Assembly: GCA_946886255.1 (NCBI GenBank)
Contig: CAMPIG010000276.1
Coordinates: forward strand, 1-6,568
Reading direction: 5' to 3'
DNA from: an uncultured Cellvibrio sp.
GTDB taxonomy: Bacteria; Pseudomonadota; Gammaproteobacteria; Pseudomonadales; Cellvibrionaceae
Length of the DNA stretch: 6,568 nucleotides
Shown here: positions 1 through 6,050 of the stretch, piece by piece
How the letters are laid out: the number at the start of each line of letters is the position of its first letter
Numbering within the stretch: position 1 is the stretch's first letter
The notes under the pieces: generated by a model
What the model was told of the DNA's origin: nothing
What the model saw: the letters and a program-made list of their open reading frames with translations, nothing else
Database searches by the model: none
Position numbers and translations under genes: made by a program

Positions 1-51
1 AACGCGATGAACAATTTTATTTTGCCTGGCAACATTGATTCCGGGTGTCAT
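1..51 (-). CDS. Partial 5' end of a probable YbaK/EbsC-type Cys-tRNA(Pro) deacylase
   Basis: Only the first 17 codons lie in the window: ATG at 51, reading MTPGINVARQNKIVHRV, and the frame is open to the window edge. The opening MTP-x-(I/V)-N followed by a K-I-rich stretch is the usual N-terminus of YbaK-family proteins, which remove cysteine mischarged onto tRNA(Pro) in the cytoplasm. An AAGAGA stretch lies just upstream of the ATG as a weak ribosome site. The gene follows the amidohydrolase stop by 55 nt on the same strand and could be co-transcribed with it. The identification rests on a very short match and is tentative. That a gene starts here is likelier than its exact family. Confidence 0.5.
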   Translation of the reverse strand, partial: MTPGINVARQNKIVHRV

Positions 52-106
52 ATCAGTCTCTTACTATTAATTCATCAGAGTTGTTAGCTAATAGATTTTC
101 ACAAGG

Positions 107-1642
107 CTAATATCCCACAGGGTTTTTAATAAACGCCCACAGTATTTTACAAGCGATACTCCAACTATTGGCCCTGCTCTCAACCAGCCCTTCTATATCA
201 TCAAGACGCGCCCTATCGTAAAGATTGCCATTAAATATTACCGATTCAATGGACAATGAATTCCTGATATCTTCCAACGGGTTTTGCCGCAACAGCATAA
301 GGTCTGCACTCATGCCTTGTGCAACCTTGCCATACTCATTTTGCAGCCCGAAATATTCGGCTGGTAATATAGTCGCGGCACGAAGCGCCTCAAGAGGTGT
401 CAGGCCAGCCATCGTCAATTGCTCCATCTCATGATGAACCGTTATGCCAGCCACAATATAATCGGTCCCCACCAGGACTTTTACACCTGCACGATGAGCG
501 TCGCCAGTGAGCTCAAGACCTTTATGATAAAAGTCCCGGTAGGTTTGACGCGCTTCAGCAGACGGTTCTTCGTTAATGACCTTATTAACATCCTCCAGCC
601 ATTGCCATTTCATTAACGGATGCAAGTATCGAAGTATAGGGTCATTTAGAATGATAGATTCTTCGCCATAAGCATCGACCCTACGGGTAAGATGCGTCGG
701 CACATACCATGTTCCCGCGTCTTTCATAGCCTTGAATATGGCGGATGCCATGTGCGGATCATGCTCGTCCAACATCCGGCGCCGATCCTCTTTCCACTCA
801 CCCTTTTCTGCCGACTCTCGCAATTCCTGGCTACCAGGAAATGATTCATGCAAAATAAAACGAGCATGTTCAATACTCTTTTGCGACTGTGCCGCTTCGA
901 TTGCACTAACGGCATGAGGGCGATGCCCCACGACATCCAACCCCACCTTTCTTGCCTCATCTACCACCGCGAAGTAAGCATCCCTCGGTATATAGTTATA
1001 GATTTTCAGGGCATCGACTTTTCCCGCATAATAACGGGCAAACTCCCTGGCTTGTTGAGCATTCGACGTACCAAAAAAATCCGGCAGATCTTTCATGCGT
1101 TCGTGAATGCCAGGACCATTAAGTTGCCAGCTTGAAATCCCCTGTATGCGCGGCCCAACGAGCTGTTCATTAACAGCGGCCTGATTCCAGCGTCTAAGAT
1201 CCTCCGGACATGAAGCAAAGGGATCACCTTGTTTCGGACAGCTCGTCATATCCCTTACATTGGTCACACCATAGGCAACATATAACGGTAAATCCAACAG
1301 CGGTGTAACTTTATAGATGTGGGTGTGCATGTCCCATAAAGCTGGCATGACATACTGATTGCGCGCGTTTATTTTTATAGTGTCATCTGGAAGATCTATT
1401 GTTTGCGATTGCCCGACAGATTTGATTTTTTTGTTTTCAATAAGAATTGTCTGCTCTGGGAGTATTTCACCAGAATACAGATCAATGACAGAAGCGTTAA
1501 CTATTGCTATAGGTGAAGTGTTTCTAACAGGTTCAACTTCTTCAAGCGGCCACCATACACCTACAAAGAAAAGCGTAACAATAAATAACAAAGAAATCGA
1601 AACACCGACTAACACCTTCCTTAACAATCCAATCATCATCAT
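107..1642 (-). CDS. Membrane-anchored metal-dependent amidohydrolase (imidazolonepropionase/prolidase-like)
   Basis: A 511-aa protein of the amidohydrolase superfamily, whose members hydrolyse amide or ester bonds with a mono- or binuclear metal centre in a TIM barrel. Residues 10-31 form one hydrophobic segment with few charges before it, so the enzyme is probably exported or tethered on the periplasmic face. A small beta-sandwich region (about 44-100, VNASVIDLYSGE...) precedes the barrel. Visible ligands are HxH at 106-108 (DMHTHIY), the likely carboxylated Lys213 (ALKIYNY), His240, His259 (SIEHA) and Asp394 (VGTD). The C-terminal part has the usual AATILPAEYFGL and GKVAQGMSADLMLL blocks of this family. 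Length is ordinary for an anchored member, and the extreme C-terminus (about 494-511) is again hydrophobic. The start is one of three tandem ATG codons with only a weak upstream site. Substrate cannot be inferred; dipeptides, lactones and organophosphates are all known in relatives. Confidence 0.88.
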   Translation of the reverse strand: MMMIGLLRKVLVGVSISLLFIVTLFFVGVWWPLEEVEPVRNTSPIAIVNASVIDLYSGEILPEQTILIENKKIKSVGQSQTIDLPDDTIKINARNQYVMPALWDMHTHIYKVTPLLDLPLYVAYGVTNVRDMTSCPKQGDPFASCPEDLRRWNQAAVNEQLVGPRIQGISSWQLNGPGIHERMKDLPDFFGTSNAQQAREFARYYAGKVDALKIYNYIPRDAYFAVVDEARKVGLDVVGHRPHAVSAIEAAQSQKSIEHARFILHESFPGSQELRESAEKGEWKEDRRRMLDEHDPHMASAIFKAMKDAGTWYVPTHLTRRVDAYGEESIILNDPILRYLHPLMKWQWLEDVNKVINEEPSAEARQTYRDFYHKGLELTGDAHRAGVKVLVGTDYIVAGITVHHEMEQLTMAGLTPLEALRAATILPAEYFGLQNEYGKVAQGMSADLMLLRQNPLEDIRNSLSIESVIFNGNLYDRARLDDIEGLVESRANSWSIACKILWAFIKNPVGY

Positions 1643-1682
1643 TCAATTCCGTTTAGGTTCCGGGCAGCGCAAGCTACCACCA

Positions 1683-2048
1683 TTAATTCTGATTCAGGCC
1701 AAGCTCTCTCTGCTTCGCTTTGGGTAACCCCAGCGAAACAATGCGATGGGACTCTTTGATGTAATATTTGAACTCATCTACCTGCTTTTCTGAAATCTCG
1801 TATTGCTGTATCCACTTCATGCCGCGAGAAGCCAAATAAGGCGCTGGCCTAAAACCTGGCTGATCTTTTAATACCTCAAAATTATGCTCCGACACTTTAA
1901 AGGACACAGCAATGGTATTGAATTTCGTTGGTACCCCGATTGCAAAAACTTTCCCCCCCACTTTCCACACATGAGAGCCACCCCATTGGTTAACGTAGGA
2001 AGTCGCTGGCAGAGAACCACAAAATTCATTGTACTCATCGTAAGTCAT
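1683..2048 (-). CDS. YjbR/MmcQ-family protein
   Basis: A 121-aa protein beginning MTYDEYNEFCGSLP. It carries the family signatures QWGGSHVWKVGGKVFAIG (about residues 21-38), a VSFKVS strand, and RPAPYLASRGMKWIQ (about 67-81). YjbR/MmcQ proteins are small soluble proteins with a CyaY-like fold. Some are annotated as DNA-binding, but the biochemical role is not settled, so no function is claimed. A GGAGG at 2061-2065 lies 12 nt before the ATG, which is slightly long but acceptable spacing. The gene follows the Nudix pseudogene by 83 nt and precedes the amidohydrolase by 40 nt, all in one direction. Length is full for the family and no lesions are seen. Confidence 0.85.
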   Translation of the reverse strand: MTYDEYNEFCGSLPATSYVNQWGGSHVWKVGGKVFAIGVPTKFNTIAVSFKVSEHNFEVLKDQPGFRPAPYLASRGMKWIQQYEISEKQVDEFKYYIKESHRIVSLGLPKAKQRELGLNQN

Positions 2049-2131
2049 GCTGGATTTATACCTCCACAGATAAGGCTTCTATCTTGTTATCAGTAGCGCC
2101 TCTTATAGCAATAACATTCTGTCAAAGCCTG

Positions 2132-2536
2132 CTAGTTCACGAGCACTTTACGAATTACATCTAAAGCATCAACAAAAACAGGATGCCACTCTGAATCTGG
2201 ACTTTCCCTTAGCGGGTGCCAAAAGAGCTGGAACATATGGCCTCCGTCATCATGGCAATGGTGACTCCACTTATCAGGCAAGTCATCACCGGACTCCATA
2301 AGACATATAGCCCAGATGGGTTCACCGGGGTATCTTTGCCACTCAAGTAATTGATGTTCTGCTGATAACGTTATCCCCGCCTCTTCTTGAAGCTCTCGCT
2401 CGGCTCCCTCAAGGCTGGACTCGCCTGATTCGATTGTACCTTTGACTAACTGGACTCCACTCAACGGGTGCCTGAACACGAGAATTTCCAGTTGGTCATT
2501 TCATTTTCGTATTACCACCGGGCATGCTTTATTCAT
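2132..2536 (-). pseudogene. Nudix hydrolase interrupted by an in-frame TGA at codon 12
   Basis: Nudix enzymes hydrolyse nucleoside diphosphates linked to another moiety. The complete Nudix box is present: G33-x5-E39-x7-R47-E48-L-x-E51-E52-x-G54-I, within VKGTIESGES and ERELQEEAGI. The reading frame starts at ATG 2536 behind a good TGAGG site and gives MNKACPVVIRK. It then meets TGA at 2501-2503 and continues without a shift as NDQLEILVFRHPLSGVQLVKG, exactly what the family should read across that point. A one-base change (for example CGA to TGA) explains it. The full frame would be 134 aa. Re-initiation at GTG 2479 would give 115 aa still containing the Nudix box but lacking the first beta strand. 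The gene lies 39 nt after the broken HAD gene. A sequencing error or partial readthrough remains possible. Confidence 0.82.
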
Positions 2537-2543
2537 ATTAGTG

Positions 2544-2547
2544 CCTC
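2544..2547 (-). promoter_or_regulatory. Ribosome binding site fixing the Nudix start
   Basis: TTGAGGC on the minus strand, with GAGG 7 nt before ATG 2536. It supports translation starting upstream of the in-frame TGA. That makes the TGA a true interruption rather than a stop lying before the real start codon. Confidence 0.6.
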
Positions 2548-2575
2548 AACCAAAACGGGTAACAACAGTTACTTT

Positions 2576-3237
2576 TTACGCAAGCTTCGCAACTACAGAT
2601 GAAAGCTCACAGATGTTCGTAACAACACCATCGCATATTACAGGAGCAGGAAAATGTGGATTTTTAACCCAAACCGCGAACATACCGAGCTTCTTTGCAG
2701 GCTCGATGTCGACAATAGGATTGTCGCCAACAAAAACTGCTTCGTTAGACTGAACAGATAGTTCATCCAGGCACGTCTGAAAGATTGCTGCGTCAGGCTT
2801 TTTACAGCCAACTGATTCCGATATACAAATTGACGAGAAAAATTCACTGATTCCGCACGCGTTAATTTTTGCGATTTGCCCTTTTGTTCTACCGTTGCTT
2901 ACCAGTCCAATTCGATACTTCCCTCTAAGGATCTTCAACGTCTCCGAAACATCGGGGAAAGGTACTGGCTCAGTTCCATAACGATCCTTGAAGTCTGCAT
3001 AAAGTTTTTCGGCCAAGCTTGAACCTGTAAATGCTAGTGCCTTACAAGCTGATGCGTATGCCTCAAATTTGTCGGCATACCCGTTGTCTTGGTAACTGAG
3101 GCATGCATTGGAGAAAATTGCACTTGAGTGGTGTGAAAGCTCTGGAAGAGCTCATGCTGTGTCATAAGAAAACGCCGCATTGTCTCTGCCCGATCAATCA
3201 GCGTCTCGTCGAGATCGAAGAGAATTGCTTTAATCAT
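2576..3237 (-). pseudogene. HAD-superfamily phosphatase broken by a one-base frameshift
   Basis: Two frames together make one HAD hydrolase. The first reads MIKAILFDLDETLIDRAETM from ATG 3237 with motif I (Asp8, Asp10), and stays sensible to about FLMTQHELF. From about 3146 the family sequence continues in another frame: PELSHHSSAIFSNAC, then YQDNGYADKFEAYASAC, motif II VSNGR, motif III KKPDAAIF and motif IV VFVGDNPIVD. The second frame runs to the stop at 2576. The whole span is 662 nt, one short of 221 codons, so loss of a single base near 3145-3147 accounts for it. In the first frame translation would stop at 3034-3036. The second frame is closed upstream by TGA at 3152-3154, bounding the lesion to 3037-3151. 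The ATG lies 2 nt after the previous stop, so the gene was probably translationally coupled. No slippery heptamer is visible, so programmed shifting is unlikely. Confidence 0.85.
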
Positions 3238-3239
3238 TG

Positions 3240-3617
3240 TTATAACTTAATCAAAATGTTTATAAGAAAAATCAGAAAGAATACGTATAACGAAAGCATA
3301 AAATTTATATGTAATGCCTCGCCCCACTCAGTTAATTGGGGTACCAGAGCCTTATGAATCGAACCGATGATTGGAAGCGGTCTTAGTTTGGACGGCTGTT
3401 GGTATGAAGCGACCATACTTAAAACAATGGAACCACAGCTTAACAACCCACACCAAATAAATCCGACAAATTCAACAGGGATAGTGTTGGATATTTTTGG
3501 CCCTATGAGCAGTAAGAAATAGCCCATAATAAAAATTACTACAGCCAATATGCTAAACACCCAAAAGTACTTTGCTAGTTTAGATTGTAATTTTTTATAT
3601 ATTCTCGGTGTAGCCAT
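3240..3617 (-). CDS. Three-helix membrane protein of unknown function
   Basis: A 125-aa protein with three clear hydrophobic segments at about residues 17-38, 48-70 and 102-124. A basic N-terminus (RIYKKLQSKLAK) suggests the N-terminus faces the cytoplasm. The loop between helices 2 and 3 (about 71-101) is polar, with prolines and the stretch SIHKALVPQLTEWGEALH. I recognise no family motif. It lies 9 nt after the L,D-transpeptidase stop and 2 nt before the broken HAD gene, so it is almost certainly translated from the same message. A link to the envelope is suggested only by its topology and position. The ribosome site is weak (ACAGACCTT before ATG), and coupling to the upstream stop may help initiation. 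Confidence 0.7.
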   Translation of the reverse strand: MATPRIYKKLQSKLAKYFWVFSILAVVIFIMGYFLLLIGPKISNTIPVEFVGFIWCGLLSCGSIVLSMVASYQQPSKLRPLPIIGSIHKALVPQLTEWGEALHINFMLSLYVFFLIFLINILIKL

Positions 3618-3626
3618 AAGGTCTGT

Positions 3627-4193
3627 CTACCATTCAATCTGAATAGGTGTCCCAACAACTACTAACTCCATAAACTCGTCCATTTCTGCGTTGGTTAAAG
3701 CAATACAGCCATTCGTCCAGTTAAAGCTCTGAAGAATTGGTGTTAGCCAACCTAATCCGTTTTTTTGACCATGAACCATGATAAAGCCCCCAGGAGATTC
3801 ACCACGTTTCTTTGCATTTTCTTTATCGGCTTCATTTGGATAGCTTATGTGCATGGCTCGATAAAAAGCTGAATCTTCTTTTTTGTAATCGAGGGTATAG
3901 GTGCCTTCAGGTGTTCTTTCATCACCTTCCTTCTGCTTATGCCCCTTCGGATTAGCTCCGAATGCCACGTGATACTCCTTAAGGACATTTTCCCCATCCA
4001 AGAGATACATTCTGTTTTCAGATTTGTCGACCTTGACGAGGTCGACTTCAGCCAAAACTGAGTTAACACACAAAAGAATCATCATCCCAATACCAATCAC
4101 TCCAAATAAAGAGCGCGAGGTTCGAACATCGATTTCGATGTGTTTGGTAGAGAATTTTTCGGGATTCTTCTGTAAGGAACCTATTCTTATCAT
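3627..4193 (-). CDS. L,D-transpeptidase (YkuD domain), exported
   Basis: A 188-aa protein of the YkuD family, which cross-links peptidoglycan meso-DAP residues, attaches lipoprotein to the wall, or cleaves such links in the periplasm. The catalytic core is plain: VDKSENRMYLLDGENVLKEY opens the domain, GDERTPEGTYTL follows, then MVHG with His141-Gly142, and SFNWTNGCIALTNAEMDE with catalytic Cys163. The layout resembles the YafK/ErfK-like short enzymes without a LysM domain. A hydrophobic stretch at residues 29-47 ends in SVLA, giving a plausible cleavage after Ala48. The 28-residue segment ahead of it is unusually long for a signal peptide. The start at 4193 is chosen because its ATG overlaps the previous stop (ATGA) and an AAGGGG lies 8 nt upstream; an in-frame ATG further upstream (4298) would lie inside the preceding gene. 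Confidence 0.9.
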   Translation of the reverse strand: MIRIGSLQKNPEKFSTKHIEIDVRTSRSLFGVIGIGMMILLCVNSVLAEVDLVKVDKSENRMYLLDGENVLKEYHVAFGANPKGHKQKEGDERTPEGTYTLDYKKEDSAFYRAMHISYPNEADKENAKKRGESPGGFIMVHGQKNGLGWLTPILQSFNWTNGCIALTNAEMDEFMELVVVGTPIQIEW

Positions 4194-4423
4194 CGCGCAG
4201 GCCCCTTCAATGCATTGTAAACCGACCTGACAATTGGCCAGGCAGACACAGCGCCGATTAGCAATAAGCCAAATGCACAAACCAGGTTCTTGATCCACCC
4301 TGACAAGGATAAATTAAACGCAGAGCCAGCCCCAAATCCAATATTCAGTTCGCTTACAAAGAAACCGTATATCGATCCAAAGAAAATAAACAAGTATAGA
4401 AACGCGAGAAGGTAGAATTTCAT
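4190..4423 (-). CDS. Small two-helix membrane protein of unknown function
   Basis: A 77-aa protein with hydrophobic segments at about residues 2-23 and 43-64 and a short basic tail (SVYNALKGPAR). The loop contains a glycine-rich GFGAGSAFNLSLSG stretch. No family is recognised. Its TGA stop shares four bases with the ATG of the L,D-transpeptidase (ATGA at 4190-4193), so the two are translationally coupled and may work together. It could be an inner-membrane partner of the wall enzyme, but that is only inference from position. The ribosome site is poor (CTGAAACTAATTTAAT before the ATG). The gene starts 46 nt after the VOC gene ends. Confidence 0.65.
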   Translation of the reverse strand: MKFYLLAFLYLFIFFGSIYGFFVSELNIGFGAGSAFNLSLSGWIKNLVCAFGLLLIGAVSAWPIVRSVYNALKGPAR

Positions 4424-4469
4424 ATTAAATTAGTTTCAGTCATTGCGTATGCGACATGATCAACAAGGA

Positions 4470-4865
4470 TTATTTCATCGAGTGTAACCCAATCAGATTA
4501 CCTTCCGTATCACGGACTACGGCGCAGAAACCGTGCTCGCCGATAGATGTTTTCTCTTGAAAAATACTGCCTCCGTACTCCGCAGCACGAGCGGCTTCCA
4601 CTGCACAGTCATCACAACCAAAGTAAACCAGAGTACCGCCACCGCCTGGCGTAAAGCCGTCCATTTTGACCAGCATGCCACCCGCGCCGTAACTGCTCAT
4701 CCCGGTATCTTTATCCATCGGAAAGAACCACATGTCCATATCCATCTCAGGCGTCGTATTTGCCATTTGCTCAAGTTTGGTTTCAAATACAGTCTCATAA
4801 AACACTCTAGCGCGAGTCATGTCTTCAACGTAAATCTCGAAATGAACGACAGGGTTGCTTTTCAT
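4470..4865 (-). CDS. VOC-family (glyoxalase/bleomycin-resistance fold) protein
   Basis: A 131-aa single-domain vicinal-oxygen-chelate protein. The first beta-alpha unit reads VVHFEIYVEDMTRARVFYETVF, the usual opening, with His8 as a likely metal ligand. The second half has GGGGTLVYFGCDDC, AARAAEYGGS and the closing RDTEGNLIGLHS with Glu121 as the other expected ligand. Members include glyoxalase I, dioxygenases and resistance proteins, and many are uncharacterised. This one resembles the short predicted enzymes, and its substrate is unknown. The start at 4865 is preferred over an in-frame ATG 66 nt upstream because GAGGA lies 8 nt before it and the family's first strand follows directly. It comes 34 nt after the HAD gene, so they are probably co-transcribed. 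Confidence 0.88.
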   Translation of the reverse strand: MKSNPVVHFEIYVEDMTRARVFYETVFETKLEQMANTTPEMDMDMWFFPMDKDTGMSSYGAGGMLVKMDGFTPGGGGTLVYFGCDDCAVEAARAAEYGGSIFQEKTSIGEHGFCAVVRDTEGNLIGLHSMK

Positions 4866-4873
4866 TGTATGAA

Positions 4874-4878
4874 TCCTC
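4874..4878 (-). promoter_or_regulatory. Ribosome binding site fixing the VOC start
   Basis: GAGGA, 8 nt before ATG 4865. It settles the choice between this ATG and one at 4931, which would add 22 serine-rich residues before the conserved first strand. Confidence 0.65.
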
Positions 4879-4899
4879 AATGTGATTTGATCAAAATAC

Positions 4900-5565
4900 C
4901 TATTCCTGCTGGACGACGAGCAAGAATTCATTCAAATCCTTACATTGATAGTCGCACTGTAATTGCATGCCAGAGCGATTTAGCCAAACCGATCGATATC
5001 CCGCGCTCATTGCACCTTCGTAATCGGTTGCGTAGTTGTCACCGACATACCAACACTCGCTCGCCAGCTTGCCTGAGCGCAAAGCTGCGTGCTGGAATAT
5101 TGCCATATCAGGTTTGGCAGCACCAGCGCAGGCCGGCGTAACAATTTCTGTAAAGTGCGCCAGTATTCCCAACTTATCAAGCTTGGATATTTGATGACCT
5201 TTATCGCCATTGGTTATGACGCCTAGAGAATACTCTGCAAGTTTGATAAGCACATTCTCCACTTCCGGAAATAAATGCCAGGACTCTTCGTAAATTTCAT
5301 AATACTCGTCGAAGATTTTATCGGCTTCCTGAGGGACAAGATCTAATCCCAAACCATCGCAAATTCTGCAGCGCCGCTGCTCTTGGAACGACAACTCCCC
5401 CGATAAATACCTAGCCATGTGATGCCTGGTCACTTCATCCCAAAGCGTTGGGAAACTCTCCGGGTTTTGTATGTGAGCGGCATGTCTTTTAGCGAACTCC
5501 AGCGCCGCCGTATCTTGAGAGGCTTTATAATCAAGCAAAGTGTCATCAATATCGAAAAAGATCAC
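4900..5565 (-). CDS. HAD-superfamily phosphatase, YjjG-like
   Basis: A 221-aa haloacid-dehalogenase-type hydrolase, the usual length for YjjG-like (non-canonical pyrimidine nucleotidase) enzymes of subfamily IA. All four motifs are present: FFDIDDTLLDY with Asp5 (nucleophile) and Asp7, GVITNGDKG with Thr118, AAKPDMAIF with Lys151, and WYVGDNYATDYEGA with Asp176 and Asp181. A helical cap lies between residues about 14 and 95. I place the start at GTG 5565 because TGAGGA sits 8 nt upstream and the nucleophile strand then begins at residue 2. An ATG at 5664 would add 33 residues with no family resemblance. Catalysis is phosphate-ester hydrolysis with Mg2+ in the cytoplasm; the true substrate cannot be read from sequence. 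It heads the run of genes to its left. Confidence 0.9.
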   Translation of the reverse strand: MIFFDIDDTLLDYKASQDTAALEFAKRHAAHIQNPESFPTLWDEVTRHHMARYLSGELSFQEQRRCRICDGLGLDLVPQEADKIFDEYYEIYEESWHLFPEVENVLIKLAEYSLGVITNGDKGHQISKLDKLGILAHFTEIVTPACAGAAKPDMAIFQHAALRSGKLASECWYVGDNYATDYEGAMSAGYRSVWLNRSGMQLQCDYQCKDLNEFLLVVQQE

Positions 5566-5573
5566 GGTGTTGA

Positions 5574-5579
5574 TCCTCA
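5574..5579 (-). promoter_or_regulatory. Ribosome binding site supporting a GTG start
   Basis: TGAGGA, 8 nt before GTG 5565. It is the best-spaced site in the region and agrees with where HAD proteins normally begin. Confidence 0.65.
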
Positions 5580-5725
5580 GATGAGATAGTAAGTTCGCAT
5601 TAGACCTCGTGAGAAAATGCGCCGAGCGCAACTGCATCCTACGTAGTACATTTCCTGCCTCCAATGTCGGTCAGTCCGCTGCAGCAAGATGGACAAGCTG
5701 GTCAGTGTGAGCCTTCTTGAACGAC

Positions 5726-5743
5726 GGCCGCTCTCAGGCGGCC
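5726..5743. other. GC-rich hairpin, not a classical terminator
   Basis: GGCCGC, a six-base loop, then GCGGCC form a perfect 6-bp stem. No run of T follows on either strand, so intrinsic termination is not supported. It sits in the spacer between the cassette-like region and the HAD operon. It could act as an RNA structure, a protein site, or nothing. Confidence 0.5.
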
Positions 5744-5841
5744 CATTTGGTTGACGCTGTTATGGACAAGAAAGAGGATTGCAAATAAATGATACTCACG
5801 CATAACAAGATCATATTTTTCAATAATCTTCCCGGGCCAGT

Positions 5842-5955
5842 TTATGTGCGCACCAAACGCACCGCAGATAAATTCTGGTGGACATGAATACGCAACTTGC
5901 CGTTTGCGATGCGCGCTAGTGCTTCAGGATCATTTATGAGAACAAAAGCGTACAT
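5842..5955 (-). CDS. Doubtful 37-codon ORF after a GTTGGC half-site
   Basis: The frame begins MYAFVLINDPEALARIANGK and ends LSAVRLVRT. Its ATG lies one base after the GTTGGC that may close a degenerate attC site, which is where cassette genes usually start. There is no ribosome site and no recognisable domain, and the ORF is short enough to arise by chance. An overlapping frame is open across most of the same DNA. I list it because of its position, not because of its coding signal. Confidence 0.22.
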   Translation of the reverse strand: MYAFVLINDPEALARIANGKLRIHVHQNLSAVRLVRT

Positions 5956-5956
5956 T

Positions 5957-6043
5957 GCCAACACGGTGTTGTGCCTTTGCTATTAATGCGAGCTTGCGAG
6001 CGTCGGGCGACCGTAGGGAGCGTACTTGATGGCTTGGTTAGGC
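5957..6043 (-). other. Candidate degenerate attC site
   Basis: Seven bases after the stop of the 102-aa gene, the minus strand reads GCCTAAC (6037-6043), a perfect R'' box (RYYYAAC). At 87 bp, a normal attC length, it reads GTTGGC (5957-5962). That can pair with GCCTAAC if one T bulges, but it does not fit GTTRRRY. The arms in between show little complementarity, unlike the site at 6366-6480. GAGC-type microrepeats occupy the middle. This may be a decayed attC, a cassette-array end, or a single R box by chance. Confidence 0.4.
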
Positions 6044-6050
6044 ATGGTAA

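Larger units (their letters stand above)
5566..5841. other. Gene-poor spacer upstream of the HAD gene
   Basis: About 280 bp without a gene I can support. On the minus strand a frame closed by TGA at 5702-5704 stays open back to about 5925, but it has no convincing start, and its product (for example ICGAFGAHINWPGK) matches nothing I recognise. CTTGTCCAT occurs twice on the minus strand, near 5762-5770 and near 5690-5698, and ACTGACC occurs twice near 5675-5706. A weak sigma70-like pair, TTCTCA (5610-5615) and TACTAT (5586-5591), lies close to the HAD start, but it would leave almost no leader. The promoter for the left-hand genes is probably somewhere in this spacer but I cannot place it. Confidence 0.5.

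Noticed and set aside
76..90. GTTAGC near the amidohydrolase end as an R box of another attC
   Set aside because: The reverse complement fits RYYYAAC poorly, there is no partner box at a suitable distance, and no paired arms are seen.
2096..2122. TTGACA on the minus strand followed by TATAAG before the YjbR gene
   Set aside because: The spacing is only 12 nt, far from the 16-18 needed, so it is not a credible promoter.
2501..2503. Selenocysteine or UGA reassignment at the Nudix TGA
   Set aside because: Selenocysteine would need a SECIS hairpin directly downstream, which I do not see; TGA ends the 77-aa membrane-protein gene nearby; and homologues are expected to have an ordinary polar residue there.
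4193..4298. Longer transpeptidase start at 4298
   Set aside because: It lies inside the upstream membrane-protein gene and adds cysteine-rich residues that are the shadow of that gene. The ATGA overlap at 4190-4193 is the natural start.
4533..5141. A 202-codon open frame on the + strand
   Set aside because: It runs antisense to the VOC and HAD genes, both of which have clear family motifs and ribosome sites. Its product shows no domain and is a shadow of those genes.
5586..5615. Sigma70-like pair TTCTCA / TACTAT with an 18-nt spacer before the HAD gene
   Set aside because: The -35 match is weak, and the predicted transcript would begin almost at the ribosome site, leaving no leader. I cannot separate it from chance.
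5565..5664. Longer HAD start at ATG 5664
   Set aside because: It adds 33 residues before the nucleophile strand with no family resemblance and no good ribosome site. GTG 5565 has a well-placed TGAGGA.
5726..5743. Rho-independent terminator
   Set aside because: The stem is good but no T-run follows on either strand.
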